Origin: Membranipora membranacea | Lineage: Eukaryota > Bryozoa > Gymnolaemata > Cheilostomatida > Membraniporidae | Length of the DNA: 64,000 nt | Direction: 5' to 3' | NCBI GenBank assembly: GCA_914767715.1 | Contig: OU612066.1 | Span: forward strand, 1,741,001 to 1,805,000 | Part shown: in pieces, positions 25,701-36,304 of the stretch | Position numbering within the stretch: the stretch's first letter is position 1 | How the letters are laid out: every line of letters starts with the position of its first letter | The notes under the pieces: generated by a model | The model's database searches: none | Seen by the model: only the letters and a program-made list of their open reading frames with translations | Told to the model about the DNA's origin: nothing | Program-made: the position numbers and the translations under genes

Positions 25701-27519
25701 GACACTGAGCTGTGATTCAATTTATCACTGAGTAATCCTACAGTGCGGAACCCGGCCAGTAAACCGGCGAGATGTGTATACAGCTGACACAGCTGTGCTC
25801 ATCTGATAGAAAACCAACCAAATTTTAAACGCATTTACTGCATTACAATGAGTACAACTTCCCTTCATGTAAGATTGCAAAGTCATTTCATTTTTCTTTA
25901 AAAGAATTGCTGCACCTTACCTCACCCATTACACACATGCTGATGTCACTTACACCATTCAAGGAAGTTCACGGTGCAGGGCAACCATTGGATGATGAAA
26001 TGGAATACAAATACTGGTACGCAGAATTATAATAAGACAACTCGATAAATTCAATGGTTTAATTTTCTCCGACAAATTTATTGGAAAGTTTGGTCCTGGC
26101 ATCATAGATTCAGTGGTTATTTGATATGGCAATAGAAGTGGCACCTATGGTGTAATAATAATAGCGTCTGCCTTTTTAGGGCACAGAAAAAGGATAAATA
26201 GTATATGTATTCTTTAAATAATCTTTATAAGCTTTGTGCTAAATTCAATCCTCACACGCCAATCCTTTGTAAAATATCTGCTACATTGTGCTGGGAAATC
26301 TAATTTTATAAAACTTCATTGGTATTGTTAGAAGTTGACGGTTGGACTTGACACTCTGAATAGCATATAATTAGTATGATGTACCTGCGCCTTCACTTTT
26401 AACTCATATTTAATTATAATGTACCAGGAACTAGGGTAAAACGTGTAATATATCCGAATGATTGGAGCGAGGTAGTTATCATTATATTATAATATTTCAT
26501 ATTTATCAGAGAGGACGAGCTAAGAGGAAAGAAGTGTTTTATTGTATTTTGAATTTAATGCTAATTATTTGTTCCCTTTGAGTGTTTTCCTGAAATCCTT
26601 GGATTTGATGAGGGACCCTGATATGGCTTCAGGAACTTGTAATTGCAAAAATACATCCAAATTTTATAAAACACCAAATGTTGAGTTGTTACCATACACT
26701 TTGAAGAGCCAGATACTTCAATTTAACCACTAAACCTAATTTACACAATAGATAAAGTGGCTTTTTACTGGAGTTGCCTCTCTTGTTTGTCTGATCCGGT
26801 TTTTATGTTGGTGGTACACATCAGGGCTTGTAGAGTAGTTTGCTGATGTTTATGCGGCTGCTGCATGTTTTGCAGCAGTGAGACAAGTTTCCCAGGTATA
26901 AGTGGTTCAATATCTTAACATATAAGAACGGGTGTCTCAGTGAATATGAAGAAATTATTATAATTAAGAACATTTGATTCAGGATCTCTATCTGCTCTTT
27001 GGTTGCTTGTTCCTTGTGTTTATAAAAGGAAATCAGGTAAAACAGTATTAAGTTACTCACGATGCAAAACCTAACAATAATCAAGTAATGCGTAGCGGTA
27101 ATTTGTGCTTTGTGCTAAGACTTCCTCCAAAAAACATGTACAGGGTATAACTGTTAGGTTAGGTTTATTATAACGATCCATGTATCAACAGGCGATAAAA
27201 AATTAGATTAGTACATGAAATTGAAAAATTTTAACTTTGTTAAGAGCTGACATGTAGTATGGAAAAAAGCTCTTTAAACGCTTTTGTGTCTTGCACTTTG
27301 GTGTGTAATAATTAACATTTTGCAAAATGGATTTTTTAGATTTAAATTGTTGTATATTTTGGAGTTGGCCCATCTTGATTCACAGGCCCCCCCCGTCCTG
27401 ATATGCGTGTCTGTAATGGAGTACAGTCCATGTAGACTAATGTCTAAAACTTACTTTGAAGTCTGGTAGGTGGTCCTGATTGGCTAACCAACTACATACA
27501 AATTGAGGTGCAAAGGTCA
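22760..27519. other. Intergenic, duplicated in copy 2
   Basis: No gene supported. Sequence from about 23.8 kb is nearly identical to 51.95-55.7 kb. Short open frames are present in both copies only because the duplication is recent. Near 24322 there is a poly(C) run. The stretches 24.14-24.2, 25.84-25.96 and 26.86-26.98 kb have faint homology to 36.04, 36.94 and 37.4 kb, the trace of an older duplication. A GC-rich palindrome (ccactggtca...tgaccagtgg) lies at about 23770-23800. Confidence 0.5.
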
Positions 27520-30500
27520 TTACCTTCTTTTCATTGCTTTACCTCTGACCAAATGACAGTGGAGCTCAGAATATTGAACAATGAATCGTACATGAAATAA
27601 ATTTTTGCATGGAATGGCGTCTGAGAATCTAATTCTGGGCACAAATGGCAGCGATAGTGAACAATTTTCGCCGTTGATGCAAACTGTGGCGTTTAGCCTA
27701 AGTTTTTCAAGCGGAAGAATATATTTGCTTTGCCAAGATGGGTCATCATCACAAAACCAGTCAAAAGGCTGAAAAACCAGATAAATGTTTTGAGTCAGGT
27801 TGATTGCTGATAGCATTGGACCCCAAATCCAAAATTTTTGCTGACTGCATTAAGTGTCGAAATCATAGGACTGCCGCATTTCCTGACTTTGGGCTTGGTG
27901 TGGGTAGAGGGTGGGGGGTTGGAAGGTTCGAAGCTCACTGTGTTTCTCATTAAACTGATCAATTTATTGACACAAATTTTAACAGCTCAAGTTTTTTCAC
28001 AATTCCGATACTACAAACTATTACTGATAAGGGAGAAGAAAAGACAACTCTAGCTCATATTCAGCACTATTCCGCACGCATTTGAAGGCGCTAGAGTTGT
28101 CTTCTCTTATCCCCTAGCGGTAATATTTTGTAGTATGGGAATTGTGAAAAAACTTGAGCTGTTAAAATTTATGTCAATAAATTGATCAGTTTAATGAGAA
28201 ACACAGTGAGCTTCCATCCTTCCCCCCCCCAACCCCCCACCCACACCAAGCCCAAAGTCAGGAAATGCGGCAGTCCTATGGTCGAAGTGTAATGAAAGAC
28301 CCAATTGCAGGATGCTTTTCTTCACATGTACTGCGAAAACCTTAATTTTTACCGATTTTTAAGTCTTTGAATTGTGCTTCATATGTTAGTATATTGTTTT
28401 AAACTTTGACAGCCGGTGATTTGAATAATTTCTTTTTTGGATCAGTATAGATTCCAGGTAAAGTGCCTATGAGCATAAAATATCGGGCCCTTTCCTGGTA
28501 ACGTGATTTTAATCAAGCATGTAGTAAAGAAGGAAAAAAAAGCCTTTACAAATGTTGTTAAAATTTGAAGTTTTGCATGATGCACACCAACAGGGAACTG
28601 ATATGAGGAGAAAGGTGAAAGGCCAGAATCGCTGGCATCTTTATACAGACAGAGGAGTGAGCTCGTGATGTTCTCACTGCAATGTGGATAGTAATTCGAT
28701 AAGATAATTTTGCAAATTGTTCTTAAGTGTGTACGCTTTGGAAATCTGGTTTCCTTTCATTATATGCGGTTGAAAAGCTGGGCATAGGATTTCATGAACA
28801 GACTTGGTCTTTTCAATTTTCCAAGTTACAAGGGGGCACAACTACAGATTTGAACTCCTTGTTTGAATTTTGTCCGGGAAAACAACTGTATTGTACACAT
28901 TTTACTGCCTTTCCTGTTTATTTGACAGAAGTGCACAGATATCTTTGCAATAAGATTGACTATAGCTGATTTGTTATTTCATTCCACTGATTGACCAGGA
29001 CAGAAAACATCCGATATTCTTCCGGGAACTGCACATGACAATCAGCACTCACAATTGAAGCTTAGTACTGTTCCGGCTCCCATCATTAACATACTGGATG
29101 GTACAATTGAAATATAAGGTTACATCAACCTCTAGTCATATGCTTTGAAATGATTCCCGTAGAATACACGCAGTGATTTAAAGGTATATGGGAAATACCC
29201 TGCTCAGTTTTGCAATTGGGAGCTGTTCATGCGGAACATGTTCGTCATGACTCTTGATCATAAATCCTGATTGCTTAATGTCATAGTTGAATCAAAATTT
29301 GCGCTCATCTCCTTGTGAGATCAAAAGTTTGGATATCACGTACATGATCATGTTATTTGACAAACAAGTTTCCCACAATGCCTGTTTCACAGTGATGAAA
29401 TTATAAAGTTAAACACATGCACACAGTCCTTGTCTCAATTTGAGGGATACAAGGGGTCAAATGAGCCATTGAATTAGAAGACTTATTTCTACTCTTCACC
29501 CAACAAACCCACTTGGGATGTGTTTTTGAAGCCAGTGACTAACAATCACTAAGATTTAATTTGTCACAGCTGGGGTGAATCGGTATTCATCAAAATGTCG
29601 GCGTCCTATTCTTCGCCAAAATACCTTACTCAGAATTATTTTTATTCAAAAATGATGACCTTTTACTGGAATGTTTTGATGTGTTGTACAAAAAAATATC
29701 TGAATCAAATGATGAAGTTGCAGCTCGTTGATTGATTACGCAGCAATAATTGACATGAGAAAAAAATATTCTTATTGATTTAGTGGAGTAACCTTATCTG
29801 TATGGAACTAGCAAGAACATAAGATGACATGAATGACATGAAATAATAATCCGTTTTATTTGATGACTTCGTAGACACACATAAAAGTTCTGGATTATTA
29901 CACATATAGCCACAACATCAGTAATATTTACCCGCTGCAGCATACAACAGCAGACAGTTTATAATTTCAATCTCCTACTTTCGGTTTTGGAAAGATTTTT
30001 ATTGAAAGATATACAGAGTCTTTTACACCAAAAGAACTCATTTTTTTCTTACGCAATGTGACAAGGCTCAGTTATTTAATAACACAGTACTGTGTTATAA
30101 CGGGTAATATCTACTAGCTTTAATCTGGCCTCTACTTTGTAGTTATCTTGTCTTACCTTAAGCATTATCCTGTAACACGGCGCACCTTATAGCGAGTTTA
30201 TGCAAATTTACTCATCTCGTCAGTTTGCAGGTTTTTCTCATCCCATTCATTCTAGACAACTGAAGTGACAAGTCGTCTTTTCACTTCAGCAACTTACTGT
30301 ACTTACTTAAATGTTTATTTCTAACTTATTGGGGGTTAATCAGGAAATGTCGTATTAGTCGCCCCCCTCCTATAGGGGAACCCCCAGCTATCTTGTTAAT
30401 CATTGAGGTAAGAAAAAATTGTTTTTGCCATTCTGCCGTCTGACGGGGGGCAAGAGTCTGGTGGGAGGGGGGGACCTATATCAATGTCCAAAAAGGTCGG

Positions 30501-31205
30501 TTTGACAGTACGGTGTGTCAGCGAATTTTCATGTTTCCACAATCTATTGAAATGTTACTTTAAATCAGAGGTCCCAATAAATTCTAAATCAATGATCAGT
30601 CAGTATAAATTGTGGTAATTTGTATTCCACTCTGGTCACTCTGAAATCATCATGTAGAGGTTATTCATGTACCACCTACATAATGATTCACTAAACTTTA
30701 GCTTATATCTACTCTTACAGAGTTGGTGCTTTCAACAGATGACGTCAAGTAATGAAAAGTTAAGTGTCATACGATGCGAGCAAAAGAAGACATATCTTAG
30801 CATTGATTTTCCCGGAATAAACAATTTTGTACTGATATGTCACGTTACTGAATGAAGAAGGGCTAAGGATAAAAGAAAATCAACACAATATTATGATGAT
30901 TTGTACTTTTTTGATGATGCACTTGGTGGTGAATTCCCGAGAGTGAAATCTTTGAGGCAGCTTTTGGTTGGGGGGGGGGGACAAGAAATATGCTGTTTCC
31001 ACCTTCAGGGTCAGCTTAACATCATCAAAATCGGGTATAGTAATTTTATTGCTGACAGCAAATTTCTCACTGAAAATGTATCCAGATCTGATGGAGGTGT
31101 GGGATTAGTACTAGAGCATACTGTGTTTGTGTTTACTTGTGCATTCTGGGATACTCCCAGTAGGCAGCAGAATGTACATTAGAGTGTTGTTGAGATTATA
31201 GGCAT
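27520..31205 (-). pseudogene. IL-17-like pseudogene, type E, copy 1 (E1)
   Basis: The first part (31205 to about 30960) aligns with exon 1 of the D locus: ATG, a hydrophobic leader with FCCLLGVSQ, then NTNTV and PPSDLDT. It has a TAA at codon 9 (31179-31181) and, in this copy, a frameshift after SDLDT. The second part (about 27768-27520) encodes DWFCDDDP...NATVCINGENC...IPC...LHCHL, resembling the IL-17 fold exon with C-x5-C, a mid cysteine and only one cysteine of the terminal CxC. A frame-shifting indel between copies just before 27768 (tttttcag versus ttttcag) marks that point as a splice acceptor rather than coding. Linking the two parts as one gene is inference. It is supported by the same order at the D locus (exon 1, exon 2, then the 26.9-kb and 25.9-kb blocks). 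The fold exon would be phase 0, not the usual phase 2. All three substitutions between the copies in this exon change an amino acid. Confidence 0.5.
27848..28294. repeat. 447-bp foldback inside the E1 intron
   Basis: Arms of about 200 bp, bounded by cattaagtgtcg and its near mirror cgaagtgtaatg, around a spacer at about 28055-28090. The arms share gactgccgcatttcctgac and the poly-G/poly-C patches. It is also present in copy 2 (56036-56481), so it predates the recent duplication. MITE-like, no coding capacity. Confidence 0.8.
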
Positions 31206-32464
31206 AAAAATTGTAACGCTTTTGTGCTGAATAAAATAAATATAAATAATCTTGAGAAGATGGCGAAATTATGATCAGTGTTTTTAGTTCTGAGAGATAA
31301 TTTGTTCATGAATCATTGCTCCATCCAGGGTCCAATAAATCATATGGGGATTACTCTCTGTGCATTTCATGCATTTCCTTGTAACTACAGTAGTGGGCAA
31401 CTGATAAAAGTCTGGTGGAACACCTAACCATTCTGGGAGTGAGGGAAATCCGTTACATAACATTGGGCTAACCCAATTAAAAGGAGGGGAAGTCCTTTTC
31501 ATCACGCTTGGCCAAATTATTATACCCTTCAATGGCATTAAATCATTGCAAAAACAAGCCATGTCTCCCTCAATTGATTCTGCACTAGGAAAGTCTAAAC
31601 TGCATATCAAGTTGCTCAATCGCTTAGCGGATAGTAAATATGATGAGGTTAGATCTGGAATCTGCAAGCGAGTTGGTTTCTTTCATGAAATTTATACCAT
31701 CAATCTTTTGTATTATGGTTTGCTTCTCCAAGGAATCCCGACAAATGCAATCCAATGTATTGTGCGAGGCTTGATTACTATGGGCAAAACCAGAAAAGAT
31801 AAGTGGAAAAGATTCTCAGTTTCGATATGTATCTGGCCTGCACTAATCACAATTTGAATGAGTATCGCAAAAATTTAGGTCAAACAAACATAGAATATAA
31901 TATATATTCTAGGGCATTGAAAATGGCAATATCAGCTTTTGATATTTTTTGTCTTTTATTTTACATTATGATATCATCAGTGCTGATAATAAGGTTTCAA
32001 ATTAATTTTATTTCACAATAGTCAATGCAATGTCACAAGAATATAATAAATATATAACTCAATAATTCATAAAAATAAGACTGTAGATAAGTGTGTATCT
32101 AAAGATCCTTTGAGCTTACTATGACATAGTATAGCATCAAGATGGGGGAACAACTTCAGGCCCAATGGTTTTCCAATACTGTACCAGAAGCTTACCATGA
32201 GTAAAAAGTGAAAACTGAAAACTCACTGAATGTCCTATAGAAGAACTTCCAAATGGAAATAAATAAATCAGTGGAAAATAAATATTACATTAAAAATTGA
32301 GCAAATAACCTAATGAGCATGAGTAATACATGGGAATACCACTTCCCATGTGTTATTAGCAATGAAGGAACAGCTCCACAAAGTACAATATATTTTATGG
32401 AAACTGTAATGGATGAATGAATGTAACTGTCATTGTAAAGTATTCTGGACGGATTAGATCTGAT
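31206..32464. other. Intergenic between E1 and C1
   Basis: Contains a conserved-looking 128-codon minus frame (31284-31667) and an overlapping plus frame (31546-31857). Between the two copies the minus frame shows six amino-acid-changing and two silent differences, so I do not call it a gene. The stretch 32090-32240 is the type-C 3' flank that also occurs at 46.6 and 19.45 kb. Confidence 0.45.
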
Positions 32465-33321
32465 CTAGCTGTCTTCCGACGGCTGATTTTGGGGGATAGT
32501 GGGAGCAGGATATACACACCCACAGCTTGTTGGTACATCTTTAATTCTCACAGGTTCGTATAAATAATATCCCTCAGATCCACACTGACCAGTGTTCTGT
32601 AGTACGACAACATCTTCTACTAAGGGTTCTATCAGCCCATTAGAGTCTGGGCTCATAACACAAGCTGTGTTAAAAGTGTTCTCACAACAAGCAGCTATGT
32701 TAAAAGTTGTCGGATATATCTCAGGTGCATCGGGTTTCACTGCTAGAGTCACGATCTCCCTAAAATAGGACACAATAATCTGATGAAATCTCTCTAGTAA
32801 CACATTGGCTTATGCACCATAGACTTTTAGAAAACCATCTTTGGCGTATACACACCCACTTTCTGCGGCACAACTACCGTTGGAAAAGGCAAATCATGTG
32901 TGCCAGTACCATTCATATGAATCATTTCTCAAAATACCTGTAATTAATATTTAGGTTGTGCTATATTGGCTGTATTTTTATTAACTCACCAGCTTACTGC
33001 CCTTCTAAGTCTGTATTGTGTAGAGATGGACTTTTGATTCTCAGTTGCTGGACAATCTCTAGTCCTGTCGAGTACTCTAGTCGGCATCTCTGAAGGGTCA
33101 ACAGCCCTGAACTTCTGCTGTTCAGTTCTGTCTGCGCCTCTGGCTAATGTAAGGTTACGTTTTAAAGCTACATCATCGTGTCTGCACTCCACAGACAGAT
33201 AACTGTGTCTGGTGTCTCTCTCTACAATTGAGGCAGCTTCACTCAGAGTCAGGATTAATCCCAGCAGGGTAACACTCTGACTGATGTATCTGTAGAGTTG
33301 GTTCTGCTCCTGTGTATTCAT
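32465..33321 (-). CDS. IL-17-like secreted cytokine, type C, copy 1 (C1)
   Basis: Two exons: 32990-33321 (332 nt) and 32465-32759 (295 nt), 208 aa. The leader at residues 10-30 is hydrophobic (ISQSVTLLGLILTLSEAAS). A linker has Cys46 and an N-glycosylation site (NLT, 56-58). Then come RDCPATEN (Cys90) and YRLRRAVSW, with Trp111 split by the phase-2 intron. The fold exon reads EIVTLAV...EIYPTTFNIAACC with cysteines at 135, 136, 144, 170, 190 and 192, ending TSCGCVYP, then an acidic polar tail. This is the clearest IL-17 match in the window. The protein differs from C3 by one residue (Tyr versus Phe in GY/FYLYEP), showing very recent duplication. Confidence 0.88.
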
Positions 33322-33402
33322 GATGTGAAACTTTGTTTTACTATGAGATCTTAATCGGTGAGCGGCTCTTGTCTGAATGTGTGATATGTTGGTGTTCTGT
33401 TT

Positions 33403-33412
33403 CCCTTTTATA
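33403..33412 (-). promoter_or_regulatory. TATA box of C1
   Basis: TATAAAAGGG on the minus strand, about 85 bp before the ATG. It is a textbook TATA sequence and identical before C3. Confidence 0.7.
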
Positions 33413-33474
33413 GCGGTGGTAATGCTCTATGCAACTGCAGATATTCTGGGTTGAAATCTTGAGATCATTCCATT

Positions 33475-33484
33475 GGGAAATCCA
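33475..33484 (+). promoter_or_regulatory. Rel/NF-kB-like motif upstream of C1
   Basis: GGGAAATCCA matches nine of ten positions of the Rel consensus GGGRNNYYCC. It is conserved before C3. At the aligned place before C' (48141-48150) the sequence is GTAAAATCCA. Confidence 0.4.
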
Positions 33485-33860
33485 TTGGAATCGGGTTTGA
33501 TTTAAAAAACATGATGACCAATATTGAACCTTATTTTTCTCCAATGCAAATACAGGTCACTCATTGGATGGTCTTATCTGTAGTGCAAACCTGACAACAG
33601 TCTTCATTTCTTACACCAGCAATAAAGCAACCAGTAGGAACAAGGATGCTTCAAACAAGACAAGGCATGAGAGAACTAAAAACATACTATTGGCTAATAT
33701 ACAAACCATGATTAAAAGAAGCCATTGACATATATGTTGACCTTGCAAAGCTGTGTAAAGCCCTTCATTAACATTGCCAATAAATTGGTGGCATTGCATA
33801 TTGGTGACTTTTTTCCAAAAATTAATTGAACTGAAACCGGCTCTGGACATGTTGCAGAGT

Positions 33861-34060
33861 CAGGAGTGGTCTAAAGGTGCAGACTTATGATCTGTGGGGT
33901 CTAAGTTCAATTTCAAGCACCGGCAGCCATTCCTGATTTGGTGCCGGCGCACAAAGCCACCAAGGTTTTTCCCTGCGGAATGAGACTGAAAATACCAGAA
34001 GTGAACTGTGTGTTTGCACAATCCATAATAAAGATATTAAAAACAATCATCGGAAGCCTG
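33861..34060 (+). mobile_element. tRNA-derived SINE (Leu-like head)
   Basis: The head gagtggtctaaaggtgcaga and, about 30 bases later, ggggtctaagttcaatttc resemble box A and box B of a tRNA with a long variable arm. The body runs to an AATAAA-like end near 34033. Present also at 63446 onward. Confidence 0.6.
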
Positions 34061-34150
34061 TAGACATATGCATGTCCAGCATGGTGTCAACCTCTAGCAT
34101 AGTATGACATTGACATACCGCAGAGACAGTCAGCTAGAGGTACACACTCT

Positions 34151-34416
34151 GGGGTGGTGTAGTGGTTAGGATTCGGGCTTCTCAATCTGAGAGATGCAAG
34201 TTCGAATATCCCGGTCGCTACCCATTCTGCTGAAGGAGGTGAGCTCTCCGATCAATGGCCTAGCTTGCCCACCCTTACATTGTACAAGGGTGCGCTAATT
34301 AGATGAGTCGTATCATGTATCATCGATCTTATGTAACCATATTCTCATTGGCCCCGAAAGGGGCGCTGAATAGGAAATAAAGTTCATATTATTATTATTA
34401 TTATTATTATTATTAT
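34151..34416 (+). mobile_element. Full-length tRNA-derived SINE with (ATT)n tail
   Basis: The head ggtggtgtagtggttaggatt is a clear tRNA box A, with agttcgaatatccc as box B. The body contains the palindromic ggccccgaaaggggc and the 3' end is gaataggaaataaagttcat followed by ATT repeats. The same element ends the window at 63734-64000. Confidence 0.85.
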
Positions 34417-34771
34417 GTCCTGGTATAAAAATGTCACACCGATTCACTATCAAAGACTATCTTGAATGAATATAGTGTATGATTTTATACATATCAATAC
34501 TTCATTCCAGAACTAATGGTATTTTTAATTTTTTTATTTTGTCTGCCACGTTCTTATATGTTGTGTATTTTCTTATCAACGCATGTTTTGAACGGTCTTC
34601 AATAATAAAGTTCATATCATCATAATAAAATCCTCCTATTCCTCTTCGATAATGAGAGTAGCCGGATTTCCAACGAGCAAGGTATAGGATGCAGCCTGCA
34701 GGCGCTCTCTGCAATGGAGACACAGACTTGTATAGAAAATATGCTCCAAAAATAGTAACACAACAAATCTG

Positions 34772-35026
34772 GGGGGTCTTTCAATTAGAAAGAGTGATCC
34801 TTTACTAAAGCAAGTTATCACTATCACATCACTATCACATTGCTCAAAATTATCACTCACTTGGTGTTTCAATAAGAGAAAATCGCTCACAAATCGCTCA
34901 CTCAGAATGTATATAGTTCCATCAAGTGACTGAGCGATCTGAAAGCGAGACCCCTAGCAGGTATCACTCACTCAGTGAGTGAGCGATAATATTGTGATTT
35001 TGGCTGTTTCTAATTGAAAGACCCCC
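34772..35026. mobile_element. Short MITE with terminal inverted repeats
   Basis: Ends ggggtctttcaattagaaa and tttctaattgaaagacccc are perfect inverted repeats about 255 bp apart. The interior carries repeated atcactcac/gagcgat motifs around a palindromic cactcagtgagtg centre. Confidence 0.8.
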
Positions 35027-36130
35027 AAGGAATCTCATATTTATACATCAGCAAATCCTTCTGTGTAACTGACAGCATCCTGAACAAAAGCAAACAGCTC
35101 GCATTGCATAATTGGACAAAGAGGGATAAAAATGGAAATATCTGTCATCATATCATTATCCTTTAGATCTGGAATCCAATTGGTCTCATATTAAGAGAAA
35201 AGGTATGCTGAATGTAAAAAGGACTATATTATTCATCTCCAAGTGTAATTTAAATGATGAGTCGTTGAAATGAAAATTTTACCATTTTAAATTAAAGTGT
35301 TATAAAGACGTGAATGTCCAATCAGAGTATCATTAGACCAGACATCAAAATTATAATTTGACAAATCATAAAAGCCCTAAATGAAATATTTTATGAGAAA
35401 TGTTAGCCTAGCGTTGAGAAATAACATTCTTCCTTGTTGCTTATCAAGAATATTGATGAATCATCACCTACCCCCAATAGATTCCGCATGTACCCACAAT
35501 TAATTATTGTCGCCTATAGTAGATAAGGCTGCCCACAGTTTCCCCTCACAAACAGGATGATCTGAGATTTTATGTACCAGTGATAGTACTATTGTAGTAT
35601 AATTTCCTTATATCAGTCTTCTAAAGGTGAGTCATGTGTATGAATGTAAAACTCATAACCACTATCTGCTATCTACCTACTATCTGGCGTTTAGGGCCGC
35701 AGAAATCATGGCTTTGAGTCCTTTTTGGAGAACATTTTAGATTGATGTTTCTGATTATGTGCTGCATCTGGTTAAATTTCATATTTAATGTTTTGTAATT
35801 TTTTATCTTTCAATATATATTCTGGTCAAACAAAATGATGCATGATATATAATATATAATATCAATTCCTGCAAAAGAGAGCATTGTCTGCTCCTAAATC
35901 AATCATTACATGTAAAATATAAAATAGTATATAAATTACATATAAATAGAATAAATTGCGCTATAGATACGATACAGGGAACTCAAACACCTATGATTAG
36001 AAACCTCGTATCCAGCAGATAAAAATAAGCAACGCAGATTTTCTCGAGGGCGGTAACCCCACCTATCTGGCTCGTGTTTATTTTAAATTATGCTGAGCAA
36101 CAGTGTTAGGATTGATCTATTTATTTCATC

Positions 36131-36304
36131 ATGCTAAGCCGCATCGGGAATAACTTATACCTGCATTGTCACGACCGGAATACCAAAGGAAGGATTGTGG
36201 GTAAGCCTTTGTATACTGGGTCACCTTGTGACAATGGTATTTGTTTTGTTATCTATCTGGATGAGGAATGCATTAGGCTCATATTCACAAGGAAGAAATT
36301 TTAG
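36131..36304 (+). pseudogene. Possible CAP-domain (CRISP/antigen-5) C-terminal remnant
   Basis: The frame reads NLYLHCHDRN, then GRIVGKPLYTGSPCDNGIC. That resembles the end of CAP domains, where a C-x-Y-x-P-x-G-N stretch is followed by G-x-P-x-Y-x-x-G-x-P-C. A TAG closes it at 36302, after which the frame stays open to about 36480 with further cysteines. There is no upstream CAP core nearby, so at best it is a broken fragment or one exon. The match is by eye and short. Confidence 0.3.

Larger units (their letters stand above)
14015..34416. repeat. Segmental duplication, copy 1 (A1, B1, E1, C1)
   Basis: Homology to the copy beginning near 41083 starts at aatcaaatctgcaacaat and runs, with indels, to the (ATT)n tail of a SINE at 34416. 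The offset between copies grows from about 27.1 kb at the left to about 29.6 kb at the right because copy 2 carries extra insertions. The block 18263-20725 is mostly not shared, apart from 19050-19530. Confidence 0.9.

Noticed and set aside
28727-28969. 80-codon plus frame kept in copy 2
   Set aside because: No recognisable motif. Retention is expected from the high overall identity of this block.
31284-31667. 128-codon minus frame, nearly the same in copy 2 (60861-61253), with several cysteines
   Set aside because: Six replacements against two silent changes between copies, no signal peptide or family motif, and an overlapping open frame on the other strand.
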